A stretch of 35,115 bases of DNA from JBBQKP01 sp038326995. Its GTDB lineage: Bacteria; Planctomycetota; Phycisphaerae; Tepidisphaerales; Tepidisphaeraceae. The first letter of the stretch is position 1. The number at the start of each line of letters is the position of its first letter. The notes beneath the pieces were generated by a model that worked only from the letters and a program-made list of their open reading frames with translations, did no database searches and was not told the origin of the DNA. Shown here one piece after another: positions 8,666 through 17,338 of this stretch. The stretch is taken from contig JBBQKP010000008.1 of assembly GCA_038326995.1 (NCBI GenBank), positions 1 to 35,115 of the forward strand. Direction: 5' to 3'. Made by a program: the position numbers and the translations under genes.

Positions 8666-9157
8666 CTAAAAGGATTTCATCGCTTCTGTCCGAGTGGGAT
8701 AGAGATCAAAAAGGCGGTCGAGGCTGGCGGTCCGGACGACATGCAACAATCGCGTCGGCAAGCCGCAAAGAACGACGGTGCCGCCGGTGCTCCTGACGCG
8801 GGTGCGGATGTTAATCAACAGGCCTAGCAGAATGCTTCCGAGGTAACTGACTTCGTGCAAATCAACCACGCACCGCGCCTTCGCTTCGGGTTGCCATTGC
8901 TCGACGATGAGCGTGTGGACGGATGCGAAAGCGTCGGGCTCGATGGCGGCCTGCATGTGCAGCGAAATGAGCCAGCAGTCGCTTTCGCGGACGAGCTTGA
9001 CGTGAGGATTATTAGACGCGATTTGTGACAATTGGATTGAGATTTGTTGATGGTCGGGCGCGTTGGAAGTTGATGATAACGGACCTTGCCGTGATCCAGT
9101 GTTCGCTTCATGAATACTATCGAACGGAAAGCGATGCTTCTTCAAAGACGATATCAT
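8666..9157 (-). CDS. STAS-domain protein, anti-sigma factor antagonist-like
   Basis: This 163-residue protein has a STAS fold at about residues 50-160, the SpoIIAA/RsbV type that releases sigma factors by binding anti-sigma kinases. The core is ARCVVDLHEVSYLGSILLG (94-112). Ser108 aligns with the phosphorylated serine of SpoIIAA (Ser58), but the usual DSSGLG around it is GSILLG, so the aspartate, second serine and glycine are lost. The C-terminal half (GGTVVLCGLP, then LDRLFDLYP) is typical. Residues 1-45 are an unconserved polar tail. The first ATG (9157) overlaps the 3' end of purM by 41 bp and has no obvious Shine-Dalgarno, so the true start may be further in. Being last in an infA-purM run suggests only co-transcription. 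No partner kinase or sigma factor is in the window. Confidence 0.7.
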   Translation of the reverse strand: MISSLKKHRFPFDSIHEANTGSRQGPLSSTSNAPDHQQISIQLSQIASNNPHVKLVRESDCWLISLHMQAAIEPDAFASVHTLIVEQWQPEAKARCVVDLHEVSYLGSILLGLLINIRTRVRSTGGTVVLCGLPTRLLHVVRTASLDRLFDLYPTRTEAMKSF

Positions 9158-10268
9158 GGGGCGGAATTTCGACGGCCTTTCGACCGTCGTCTTTTAGAAC
9201 GGTTCCCGCGACCCACGCGCGATGGCCGAGTGATTCGGCGATCCGCACGCACATCGCCGCGTCGGCAGCGTCGATATAGACCGCCCAGCCCACACCCATA
9301 TTAAACGTGGCGAAGGCCTCGCGTTTGTCGATCGGCCCGGCCTGCATAATGAAGTCGAACAGTGCCGGTATTTTTCCCGGTTCATCAATGCGGTAAACCA
9401 AGGCTGCGGGTGCGCGCATTAGTTTTCGCCAGCCGTGCCCGGTCACATGCACAAAATACCGGGCTCGAAGACCCGCGTCCAGAATTTTTCGGCAAAACTT
9501 CGCGTAGATCACGCTCGGCTCGAGCAATGCCCTGCCAAACGTCGGCGCGAGCGGCGAATCGCCGATCGGCGTTTCAAAGCCCAGAGGCAAACGGTCTGCG
9601 ACCGCGCGGCAAAGCGTCAGGCCATTGGTGTGAACGCCCGAACTCGCGAGAAACACGATCGCATCGCCCGCGCGAATGTCGCCAACGATGAGTCGACTTT
9701 TGGGCTTCACATGCCCGACGCAGCTCCCCGCAAGCACGATCGTGTCCGGAACGATCATGCCCTTAAGTGCGGGCGTCTCGCCGCCACCCCAGATCGCGCC
9801 GGATTGGAGACAACCTTCTGCAAAACCTTGTGCGAGTTCCTTCGCGCGACGGCTCAGGCCGCCATCCACGCCATCACTGCTGGCAAACCAGCGACCATCA
9901 CCGACGGCCGCGTGCATGGCGACGCTTATCGGGTCCGCGCCGCACGTGATCAAGTCGTTGATCATTGTCGCAACCGTGTCGATACCAATCGCGCGGTAGT
10001 GACACTGACCTGTCGCCCGCTCGACCGCGTCGGCCACGAGATTCTTCGTACCCAGGCCTTCTTCAACATGAGCGAGATAGTGGTCGTGCCCTTCGAGCAA
10101 AAACGCGCTTTCGCCGCGAATTCCCGCGACCTCGCGATAGCCGTCAATGGTTTGTCCATCCAAAAGCGCAGCGCGAGTCGTAGCTGCATGCGCCTGACAC
10201 GCCCGCTTAAATCCGTCAAGCGGCTCGTAGTCCACGCCCGACTGCTTGTAGTCAAGGTTGGCCATCAA
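9117..10268 (-). CDS. purM: Phosphoribosylformylglycinamidine cyclo-ligase (AIR synthetase)
   Basis: This cytoplasmic enzyme of purine synthesis closes formylglycinamidine ribonucleotide to 5-aminoimidazole ribonucleotide using ATP. The 383-residue sequence has family motifs throughout: YKQSGVD (7-13), GTKNLVADA (73-81), IDTVATMINDLITCGADP (96-113), GGGETPALKGM, SSGVHTNGL, LEPSVIY, HVTGHGWRKLMR and FNMGVG. It is slightly longer than E. coli PurM (345 residues). The start is either of two adjacent ATGs (MMAN or MANLDYKQSG); the second better matches the family. It follows infA by 34 bp and overlaps the STAS gene by 41 bp, consistent with one minus-strand transcript. No other purine genes are nearby. 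Confidence 0.95.
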   Translation of the reverse strand: MMANLDYKQSGVDYEPLDGFKRACQAHAATTRAALLDGQTIDGYREVAGIRGESAFLLEGHDHYLAHVEEGLGTKNLVADAVERATGQCHYRAIGIDTVATMINDLITCGADPISVAMHAAVGDGRWFASSDGVDGGLSRRAKELAQGFAEGCLQSGAIWGGGETPALKGMIVPDTIVLAGSCVGHVKPKSRLIVGDIRAGDAIVFLASSGVHTNGLTLCRAVADRLPLGFETPIGDSPLAPTFGRALLEPSVIYAKFCRKILDAGLRARYFVHVTGHGWRKLMRAPAALVYRIDEPGKIPALFDFIMQAGPIDKREAFATFNMGVGWAVYIDAADAAMCVRIAESLGHRAWVAGTVLKDDGRKAVEIPPHDIVFEEASLSVR

Positions 10269-10302
10269 AAATCCCGTAATAAACTGACTTTTGCGAAACG
10301 GA

Positions 10303-10524
10303 TCACTTCTGCCGGAAGACGATTCTCGCGCGTTTCAGATCGTAGGGCGAAATCTCGATTTTGACTCGGTCGCCCGGCAAAATACGGATAAAGTGCTTGC
10401 GCATCTTTCCCGAAACCTGCCCTAAAATTTCTTCGGCCATACCGTCCACTTTTAAACGGAACATGGCGTTGGGCAACGATTGGGTGACGATCGCTTCGAG
10501 TTCAATGGCTTCGGTCTTTGGCAT
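10303..10524 (-). CDS. infA: Translation initiation factor IF-1
   Basis: This 73-residue single OB-fold protein binds the ribosomal A site during initiation. The sequence matches IF-1 along its full length: an acidic start ([13 protein letters not shown]), [35 protein letters not shown], and the C-terminal [13 protein letters not shown] corresponding to E. coli YDLSKGRIVFRSR. Length agrees with the family (71-73). It sits upstream of purM and downstream of a possible small membrane-peptide gene, not in a ribosomal protein cluster. Confidence 0.95.
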   Translation of the reverse strand: MPKTEAIELEAIVTQSLPNAMFRLKVDGMAEEILGQVSGKMRKHFIRILPGDRVKIEISPYDLKRARIVFRQK

Positions 10525-10641
10525 TCTCCCAATAGCTTAGGCGTAGCCCAGCGAATCGGCAAATGAGTTTTACGCGGTCGAAAGCTACGGTCAAAAAAAT
10601 CAGCTTGTAAATGCCGAACCGAATCCCTCGCATCCCGTACG

Positions 10642-10764
10642 CTAGCTCCTTCGATCTCGCCTGGCCTGCATCCGTGCAGACAGCCATTGAACGGTCCAGA
10701 GCACCAGACAACTGCCGCACCATATCCAACCGATGACGCCGAAAATGTAATAGAGGACCGACAT
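10642..10764 (-). CDS. Possible 40-residue single-pass membrane peptide
   Basis: A short open reading frame starts at ATG 10764 and stops at TAG 10642. Its product starts MSVLYYIFGVIGWIWCG and keeps a hydrophobic, Trp-rich stretch to about residue 29. It then turns strongly basic (SARMQARRDRRS) at the end. One membrane helix followed by a positive C-terminal tail is a pattern that chance frames rarely give, and the 355-bp gap between infA and the lipoprotein gene has no other use. There is no clear Shine-Dalgarno before the ATG. I do not recognise a family. A longer overlapping frame here (10502-10795) has no protein-like character. Confidence 0.45.
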   Translation of the reverse strand: MSVLYYIFGVIGWIWCGSCLVLWTVQWLSARMQARRDRRS

Positions 10765-10811
10765 TAGTGCGATTGAAATTATCAGGCGTCATCATGGTTA
10801 GCTAGTCCGGC

Positions 10812-10840
10812 TTGATCAATCAGTCACCGTCGTACATAAT
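10812..10840 (+). promoter_or_regulatory. Candidate sigma-70-type promoter for the lipoprotein operon
   Basis: TTGATC (10812-10817) and CATAAT (10835-10840) are separated by exactly 17 bp, about 40 bp upstream of the ATG at 10880. A Shine-Dalgarno-like AAAAGGA (10867-10873) sits six bases before that ATG. This placement is what a housekeeping promoter for the two-lipoprotein operon would need; it is a sequence-match inference only. Confidence 0.45.
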
Positions 10841-10879
10841 CTAGATTAGTTCAGTACACCTCTTTCAAAAGGACCACGG

Positions 10880-12544
10880 ATGGGTCAACGAGTTCATTGT
10901 CGTTTTTCGGTTTTGAAACAAATCGAACGCGTTTTCGTCGATCGCGCGACACTCGCTCGCTCGATTCGCCTGCGACTCGCCACGCCATGTTGCCTGGTAT
11001 CGGTCGCACTGATGGGCGGATGCGCCTCGCTGAGCGATAATTCTACGCCTCCCTTGCCCATGATCTCGCCGCCGCCCGTCACCAACTGGCCCAACGCGCC
11101 GATAGGCCAGCCGCAGCTCGTCACGCCGGGCGAGTTGAAGGGTGATGCGGTAGAACGGGTCGCAAGTCGCACACAAAGTTACGCCGATTCCGTGTCGGAC
11201 GTGATCGAGAGTCGAGCCAAAGCTCAGGAGCGAGCCAAAGACATTAGGGCCAATCAAATCGAGATGGAGGCCGAGCTGCAGGAGGAGCGTCGCCTCGCGT
11301 CAGAACTAGCCACCATTCGCGACAAGCGGAATCGTGAGATGTCCGTGCGTGGGCTGGATACAATCGATCTGACGCCGGCCGTTATCGATGATAGTTCGGA
11401 CGTATCGGGGCCTGATTCTGAAATCGCCACGGCTTCGATCGCCTCTGAAAAGATTGTTCGCCAGAGACCCACTTTAGTCTCACCGCGAGCAGACGGGCCT
11501 TCGACTGATTTGACCGATTTGACCGATTTGACCGATTCGACCGATTCGACCAACGCCGCCAAACCGCCAGGACTCCGCAACACGCGGACAAACTCGCTGC
11601 GAAATAGTGAGGGACTTGCTCCCGAACAAACGCTTCCACAACTTCCCGCAGACTCAACAGGCGGTGCGTTGTCCATGAACGAGCCGCTCGACCCCGAAGC
11701 CATGCTGCGCGAAATGCAGGGCGAGCCGAACACCGTCGGCAACTTCGAACAGCCATCGCGCGTTGATCTCGTCCAGCGAGGTGCGGTTTCAAGCGATGCG
11801 CTGTCGCGATCACTCGATCAGCGTGCGCAGCAACAGCCCGATGACGTCTCCGCGCAACTCGACGCACAGCTTCTTAGGTATCTGCGAAATGAACCCGTGC
11901 CGCAGGTGGAAGAACTCGACAAAGTGACGCCAGAAGACCGCGAACTTCTCAGCGCCGTGCTCGATGGTTTGGTAAATTTCCGCAACACAATTCGCAGCAA
12001 TCCTGACGCACTTAGCAGTGATCGTGCCAAACCCCTCATCGACATGGCCGAGCGGATTAAAGTCGGTGTAGACCTTCGCGTCGCGAACGTGACGCTGTGC
12101 AAGTCGGTCCGAGCGTTCGGTGTGTACGAGCCGATCGACCCCCGATTTGTCGCCGGACAGGTCGCCACCGTGGTTCTCTATAGTGAGGTGGAGAACTTTA
12201 AATCCGCACTGATGAACGACGGCAAATGGCAGACCAGGCTCGCCTTCGAAGTCAGACTCTACACCGAGCTTGGCATGGAGGTCTGGAGCGAGAAAAGCGA
12301 GAACGTGACGGATTCGAGTCGTCGCCGCCGGACAGATTTTTTCGTCAATAAGATGATTCGCCTTCCCGCCAATCTGACGGTAGGCCGATACGTTCTTAAG
12401 GCGACGGTTCGCGATCTTCAGGCGAATCGCGTCGCCGAGGCTTCTCTTCCGATTCAGTTCGTAAGTCGCCTTGAAGGGCTGCAGCCCGCAACGCCTGTCA
12501 CCGAACCGGCCGCGGCGAATCAGGTGATCGATCGCAACAAGTAA
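10880..12544 (+). CDS. Envelope lipoprotein with coiled coil, unknown function
   Basis: This is a 554-residue protein. A hydrophobic signal around residues 33-47 ends in MGGC (Cys48), a near-canonical lipobox, preceded by an unusually long basic N-tail, so the true start could lie inside the tail. After a Pro-rich linker, residues about 105-150 form a charged heptad-like coiled coil. A disordered middle contains a TDL/TDS repeat (about 210-224), then Gln/Asp-rich stretches. The last 200 residues form a compact, beta-rich-looking domain with VDLRVANVTLCKSV and an Arg-rich SSRRRRTDFFV. I do not recognise the family. It begins an operon with the PEGA/beta-propeller lipoprotein 15 bp downstream, suggesting a joint envelope role. 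A good Shine-Dalgarno precedes the ATG. Confidence 0.65.
   Translation: MGQRVHCRFSVLKQIERVFVDRATLARSIRLRLATPCCLVSVALMGGCASLSDNSTPPLPMISPPPVTNWPNAPIGQPQLVTPGELKGDAVERVASRTQSYADSVSDVIESRAKAQERAKDIRANQIEMEAELQEERRLASELATIRDKRNREMSVRGLDTIDLTPAVIDDSSDVSGPDSEIATASIASEKIVRQRPTLVSPRADGPSTDLTDLTDLTDSTDSTNAAKPPGLRNTRTNSLRNSEGLAPEQTLPQLPADSTGGALSMNEPLDPEAMLREMQGEPNTVGNFEQPSRVDLVQRGAVSSDALSRSLDQRAQQQPDDVSAQLDAQLLRYLRNEPVPQVEELDKVTPEDRELLSAVLDGLVNFRNTIRSNPDALSSDRAKPLIDMAERIKVGVDLRVANVTLCKSVRAFGVYEPIDPRFVAGQVATVVLYSEVENFKSALMNDGKWQTRLAFEVRLYTELGMEVWSEKSENVTDSSRRRRTDFFVNKMIRLPANLTVGRYVLKATVRDLQANRVAEASLPIQFVSRLEGLQPATPVTEPAAANQVIDRNK
11507..11551 (+). repeat. Five tandem 9-bp units inside the lipoprotein gene
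   Basis: Five head-to-tail copies of GATTTGACC (three) or GATTCGACC (two) lie in frame and encode alternating Thr-Asp-Leu and Thr-Asp-Ser in a low-complexity linker. The array is a multiple of three, so copy-number change alters linker length without breaking the frame. Confidence 0.9.
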
Positions 12545-12559
12545 GTCTGAAAATTAATC

Positions 12560-14656
12560 ATGATCTCTCAAAACCAGCCGTCACGCCGCCCGACCAGGTA
12601 TTACATCCCGATTTTATTGTCGGTGGTCGTCGGAGTTCTGACAGGCTGTGCGCCGACTCGTTCGTTCGTCATCACGGCAGAGCCGAAGGACGCACAGATT
12701 CGCGTCAACAGTGTTGTTCGCGGAAAAGGCGTTGTCCGATCGACTCTTTCATTCGACACGCCGCAGCGAACACACACGGTCATCGCCCAGCGCGTCGGGT
12801 TTGATAATGCGGTCATGACTCTCCAAGAGGACACGTCCGCCGAGGTCTCAATCAATCTGAAGCCCCGACGAAAGCCCATCGTTGTTCAGGTTCAACCATC
12901 CGCGGATAGCGTTACGATCAATGACAAAGTGGTGAGCGAAAAAACCGCCGTTGAAAAGGCTGGCAGCAAGTCAGGCGATATCGCAGTCGCATACAGCTCT
13001 GACCTGACCTACGACATAGGCAATGACGGAACGAGCAGGCCGCTCACTCTTCGTGTGACGCGGCTGGGGTATAAGCCGCAATCATCGACGATTGATTTCG
13101 ACGATTCGCAAAGTGTGTATCCGATCACGCTCGTGCCGGTAACAAAGGATCTGCTGATCGACACCGTGCCGACGGGTGCGAAACTCTCACTCGACGGCAG
13201 AGAGATTGGCACGACAGGCATCGCGCCGGTTCGGCTGAAGGATGAATCTTTCGAGATCGATCTCTCGACCAATGAATGGATCGGCAAGACGCTGGTTGCA
13301 AGGCGAGCGGGTTATGCGCCCACGGAGTTGGTGATCAAATACGACCAGGGCCGAGTTGAGTATAAGCTGCCGCTTCAGGTCTTGGAGAAAACGGCGATCC
13401 TTCGAACTGAACCCGCTGGCGCGGCCGTCACAATTTCGGGCGAGACTAAAATCGCCGACAAGCCGCTCGATTTGCCGCTTCGCTTCGTTCCCGTAGACGA
13501 ACGCGGCACGCTGCCGACCTATCAAGCCCGGGTCACGCTCGATCGGCCCGGTGAGAAGTGGGCACCGAATGAGATCACGATCGCGTGGGAAAACGGGCAG
13601 AGCGACTATGTCGTGAAGCTCGACGAGATTCTCGAGCGTCCGATGACGATTGCTAACGCGAGGTTTTCATTCAGTGATCAGCGATGGGCGGCGGCGGTCG
13701 TCCAGTCGCCACACACGTCGTTTAAGGATGTTGGCGACGCAGAACTAATCCCCGCAACTCGACTGACCGACCTCGCGCCCGCGACACTGGTCGACACCTT
13801 TGCAATCTCACCCGACGGCAGGCAACTGGTCATCTGCGTGCTGGTCCCGGCGAATCCTTTGGACGTTCCATCCACGACGCGGCTCGTGGGTAAGAATACC
13901 GCTCGATTAATGCTCGCTCAGATCGCTGTCAATCCCACCGAAGACGCGGCCGAAAACACACCGCTCACGACCGTTACCGACGGCAGACATCTTGACCTGA
14001 TGCCGTGGTTTTCGCCTTCCGGAGACCGTGTCATTTTTTCCTCCAATCGCGGCGGGGAGCAGTTCGCCGTCTGGTCGCTTCCACTCGACGGGTCGGCCGG
14101 TGCGACTCGCCTGACAGGGGGAGACTCGCAGTTGCTCTGGCCCAGTGCCGATTCTCAGGCGAGGCAACGCGTCTTCTACGAGGCGCTCTCTCCAGGTCAG
14201 CCCGGCCCGCGCATTTTTTCGTGCGTCGTGGGTACCGTTTTCGAAACCGATCTCGTCAACATCCCAGGACAACAGCCTCGCATCGGCCCCGCCAACGACG
14301 CCGTCGTTTTTGTCGGCGGTTCCAACACCACGAAGCGTGATCTTTACCGAACCAGCGACAAGGGCGGCATCGTCCAAAAGCTCACCGATACACCCGACCT
14401 CGACGAACGCGATCCCGCATGGAGCCCGGACGGACTGAAAGTCGTTTTCACCCGTCAGTCGCCAGATTCCATCGTTGCCACATCTCCCGTTACCTCCGAC
14501 ATCTGGATCATCAACGCCGACGGCAGTGGTGAACGTCGCCTGACACAAAACACATCCATCAACGACCGGCCCACGTTTGATGCGGCCGGTGAGTTCGTCT
14601 ACTTCCGCTCGAGTCGCGGTGGTAAGTTCGACATCTGGCGCGTGCCCGCCAGGTAA
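12560..14656 (+). CDS. PEGA-domain lipoprotein with C-terminal TolB-like beta-propeller
   Basis: This 698-residue lipoprotein has a lipobox LTGC with Cys30. The N-terminal half holds several PEGA-type beta modules, each with a pattern such as VPTGAKLSLDGREIG (about 200) or EPAGAAVTISG (about 285); such modules usually bind surface polymers or pack in envelope assemblies. From about residue 380 the protein turns into WD40-like (PD40/TolB) blades, with FSPSGDRVIFSSNRGGEQF and later WSPDGLKVVFT and FVYFRSSRGGKFDIW near the end. This resembles a partial propeller like TolB's C-terminal half, without TolB's N-domain. It is translated 15 bp after the preceding lipoprotein gene, so the two probably form one complex. 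It converges with the next gene, 15 bp away. Confidence 0.75.
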   Translation: MISQNQPSRRPTRYYIPILLSVVVGVLTGCAPTRSFVITAEPKDAQIRVNSVVRGKGVVRSTLSFDTPQRTHTVIAQRVGFDNAVMTLQEDTSAEVSINLKPRRKPIVVQVQPSADSVTINDKVVSEKTAVEKAGSKSGDIAVAYSSDLTYDIGNDGTSRPLTLRVTRLGYKPQSSTIDFDDSQSVYPITLVPVTKDLLIDTVPTGAKLSLDGREIGTTGIAPVRLKDESFEIDLSTNEWIGKTLVARRAGYAPTELVIKYDQGRVEYKLPLQVLEKTAILRTEPAGAAVTISGETKIADKPLDLPLRFVPVDERGTLPTYQARVTLDRPGEKWAPNEITIAWENGQSDYVVKLDEILERPMTIANARFSFSDQRWAAAVVQSPHTSFKDVGDAELIPATRLTDLAPATLVDTFAISPDGRQLVICVLVPANPLDVPSTTRLVGKNTARLMLAQIAVNPTEDAAENTPLTTVTDGRHLDLMPWFSPSGDRVIFSSNRGGEQFAVWSLPLDGSAGATRLTGGDSQLLWPSADSQARQRVFYEALSPGQPGPRIFSCVVGTVFETDLVNIPGQQPRIGPANDAVVFVGGSNTTKRDLYRTSDKGGIVQKLTDTPDLDERDPAWSPDGLKVVFTRQSPDSIVATSPVTSDIWIINADGSGERRLTQNTSINDRPTFDAAGEFVYFRSSRGGKFDIWRVPAR

Positions 14657-14671
14657 GCGAATTTTATTGAG

Positions 14672-15232
14672 CTATTTGCCCAGACGCTGCCTCATCTGGT
14701 CGGCCGACAATTCGCCCGTGCTTTCCGGTGCGATCTCACTCAGCAGGATTCCGTCCGACCGCACTTCGTACTTGAATCGCCACGTCGTTCGAATCTGCGG
14801 CGGCATGTTCTGTTCACTCAGCACCGACACGACCACATCGATCACGTTCTGCCTCTGCACCTGATCCCGGCCCAGAACAAATGCCCGCTTCAGCCCGAAT
14901 TGATCGGCACGCTTTCTCGCGCCGTCTGCGATCTCCTTCGCGCCGCGAAAGTTCATGACCGACGTGTTGTTATTCAAAAGCGATTCCATCTTCGTCCAAT
15001 CCGCGGCCTCCACCGCGGCGATGATCGCGTATGTTCGCTTCACACACGCCTCTAGCGGCGTATCAACGAACCGGCCGACCACAAACAGCAAAACGCCCGC
15101 AATCGCAATGGCTACGCCCCCGAGCCGCCCCTGCGTGCTCGTCCGCGCATTTGCATAAATAAACACGGCGATTCCCGCGATCACGATCACGAGTACGAGC
15201 CAAATCGGCGGTGCGAAAAGCCAGTCTGTCAT
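14672..15232 (-). CDS. Small two-TM membrane protein with an extracytoplasmic domain
   Basis: This is a 186-residue protein. Two hydrophobic helices (about residues 8-28 and 37-55) are followed by a soluble domain of about 125 residues. That domain begins EACVKRTYAIIAAVEAADW and has an alternating helix-then-strand composition, with TTWRFKYEVRSDGILLSEI near the end; this layout suggests an NTF2-like alpha/beta cone, but no family is certain. It converges with the propeller lipoprotein (15-bp gap) and is divergent from the Maf operon. An inverted repeat GAAAAC-GTCG-GTTTTC at 15250-15265 lies just upstream. Function unknown. Confidence 0.65.
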   Translation of the reverse strand: MTDWLFAPPIWLVLVIVIAGIAVFIYANARTSTQGRLGGVAIAIAGVLLFVVGRFVDTPLEACVKRTYAIIAAVEAADWTKMESLLNNNTSVMNFRGAKEIADGARKRADQFGLKRAFVLGRDQVQRQNVIDVVVSVLSEQNMPPQIRTTWRFKYEVRSDGILLSEIAPESTGELSADQMRQRLGK

Positions 15233-15361
15233 CTAAATATCCCGTTGAGGAAAACGTCGGTTTTCGTGTCATCTTTTCGGCACGATTCGTCCGATAAAAG
15301 ATAAAGCGAGCGGCTTGCCCGCGGTCTCGGGCTTTGGCCAGTTAGCGTAAGTGATTCTCCG

Positions 15362-17338
15362 ATGACATCAAACAACTGCAAAAGTTCACGATTCATTGAG
15401 CCAGCGGAAAGCCCGGTGGTGCGGCTGCTCGCACGGATGTGGTCGCGTGATCAGTTGCTCGCAAGGCAGATCGAGTTCGCCGCGATGCAGGAATCTAGCG
15501 GGCCGGAGATTGTCGAAAGCCGAGCCGCGGTGGGAGGCAAATCCTCCCCGAGCGTTCGCGTGACGGATTGTCGTGGTGCTGCGATTCTGCTTCATAGCCG
15601 ATTTGATCCGCAGGGCGAGGCCGACGCCTGGGTTCAGTCTCTCGATCCGTCAATAACTACAGCATCGGCAGTCATTCTCATTGGCTTTGGGCTGGGCTAT
15701 CACGTGCGATCGCTCCTTGCAAAGCTTGCAGAAAACGCGAGGCTATTCGTGTTCGAGCCCGACGCGCGTCTGCTGTGGCTCGCGATCAATCGTGCGGACG
15801 CGAGCGACGTACTGGGCGATGATCGATTGTCTGTATTGACGACGATTGACAAGCCGAAGTTGCTTGATGAGTGGATGAAGCAGGCGGTCATGCTGACGGC
15901 CGCGCCGCCTCCTGTCGAGCACCCGGCCAGCGTACGACGCAACCCCGAACTGTTTCAACAAGCCGCGCGCGACATCGCCGAGGTGATTTCGTTTCTCCGC
16001 ACGTCCGTCAACACCGTCGTGGTCAATGGCAAAACCACTGCGTCGAACATCATCTCCAACCTCGCGGAATATGTACGCCGACCGGGGCTGTTGCGATTGC
16101 AAAACAAGTTTCTTGGCATGCCCGCGATCGTCGTCGCGGCCGGGCCTTCGCTACGTAAGAACATGCACGAGCTTAAACGTGCTCAGGGCAAAGCTGTAAT
16201 CATCGCGGTGCAGACGAGCTTTCAGCCGCTTTTGGATTTCGGCATCAGGCCGCACTTTGTCACCTCGCTCGACTACCACGAAATCAGCGCGCGGTTTTTC
16301 GAACGTGTGCCGCCGAATTGCGAGACGGAACTTGTCGTCGAACCCAAAGCAACGCCGCGCGTCCCCGCACTCCACACCGGCCCGATCACGTTTGCCGGCA
16401 GTGACTACGCCGACGACCTTCTCCGCGAAATTCCACTGGATCGGCCACGTCTTCGTTCGGGCGCCACCGTCGCACACCTCTCATTCTATCTCGCGGAGTT
16501 CCTGGGCTGCAGCACCATCATCATGGTCGGCCAGGATCTCAGCTTTTCCGACGGCGTGTTCTACATGCCAGGCACCATGCATGAAGACGTATGGCGCAGC
16601 GAGCTGTCGCGTTTTGGAACAATGGAAATGAAACAATGGGAAATGATCGCACGTGACCGCGCGATCCTCAGGCCTGTGCCCGCAACCAACGGCGGCGTGG
16701 TGTGGACCGAAGAGCGGATGTTCTCGTACCTAAAACAATTCGAGCGCGACTTCGCGAACTCCAAGGCGCGAGTCATTGATGCGACCGAGGGCGGCGCGCT
16801 CAAGGCCGGCGCAACGCCCATGACGCTTGCCGACGCCATCAATACATTCTGCACGAGCGATATTCCTGCCGTGCCGAATTACCCCGTTCGTGAAAACGAT
16901 TCGGATCAAGCCGTCGCCCGGTGCTTGCAGAATCGCATTGATGAAGCGAATCAGATTTTTGAACTGACTGGAATTATTGTGCCGCTACTTGAGGTGATCA
17001 ACCGAGCCGACGCGTCTGACTCAGAGATCAATCGAGCGATCGCGCTGATCGATCAGCACCAGAAGCGACTGAAACCACTCGCCCGAACCTATGAGCAGAT
17101 CATGTTGATGTCGCAGCAGAGTGAGCTGGAACGGTGTCGAGCGGATATCGCCAACGATTCGGGCGCGTTCGAAGGACGAGAACGACAGCAAATGCAGGCG
17201 AAACGCGACATCGCCAACATGCGGGCAATCGGGATCGCCGCGAGTGAGTTCGCTGATGCGCTCGCCGGCGCGAGAGGCCGTGTCTGTGTTGCACCCGATG
17301 TGGACGAAGAGGAACGAACTCTGGAGATCGCGGCATGA
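15362..17338 (+). CDS. Maf-type (DUF115/MptE-like) protein glycosyltransferase
   Basis: This 658-residue cytoplasmic protein belongs to the motility-associated factor family, whose members transfer pseudaminic or legionaminic acid from CMP-sugar to flagellin. The N-domain has GFGLGYH (108-114) before a Rossmann-like stretch. The DUF115 core has IVVAAGPSLRKN (256-267), AVQTSFQPLLDFGIRPHFV and Asp304 in TSLDYH, then SGATVAHLSFYLAEFLG and MVGQDLSFSDG. The C-terminal 200 residues are helical. It opens a five-gene operon: its last bases overlap the next start by ATGA, and neuABC follow, which fits a transferase using the operon's own nonulosonic acid. The acceptor protein is not in the window. There is no clear Shine-Dalgarno at the ATG. 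Confidence 0.85.
   Translation: MTSNNCKSSRFIEPAESPVVRLLARMWSRDQLLARQIEFAAMQESSGPEIVESRAAVGGKSSPSVRVTDCRGAAILLHSRFDPQGEADAWVQSLDPSITTASAVILIGFGLGYHVRSLLAKLAENARLFVFEPDARLLWLAINRADASDVLGDDRLSVLTTIDKPKLLDEWMKQAVMLTAAPPPVEHPASVRRNPELFQQAARDIAEVISFLRTSVNTVVVNGKTTASNIISNLAEYVRRPGLLRLQNKFLGMPAIVVAAGPSLRKNMHELKRAQGKAVIIAVQTSFQPLLDFGIRPHFVTSLDYHEISARFFERVPPNCETELVVEPKATPRVPALHTGPITFAGSDYADDLLREIPLDRPRLRSGATVAHLSFYLAEFLGCSTIIMVGQDLSFSDGVFYMPGTMHEDVWRSELSRFGTMEMKQWEMIARDRAILRPVPATNGGVVWTEERMFSYLKQFERDFANSKARVIDATEGGALKAGATPMTLADAINTFCTSDIPAVPNYPVRENDSDQAVARCLQNRIDEANQIFELTGIIVPLLEVINRADASDSEINRAIALIDQHQKRLKPLARTYEQIMLMSQQSELERCRADIANDSGAFEGRERQQMQAKRDIANMRAIGIAASEFADALAGARGRVCVAPDVDEEERTLEIAA

Noticed and set aside
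10502..10795. 97-residue open frame overlapping the infA start
   Set aside because: Composition is not protein-like, no family resemblance, and it overlaps infA out of frame; the 40-residue frame at 10642-10764 is the more credible reading.
15250..15265. Inverted repeat GAAAAC-GTCG-GTTTTC between divergent genes
   Set aside because: Short arms and no associated promoter pair or T run; it could be an operator, but nothing in the sequence supports this beyond symmetry.
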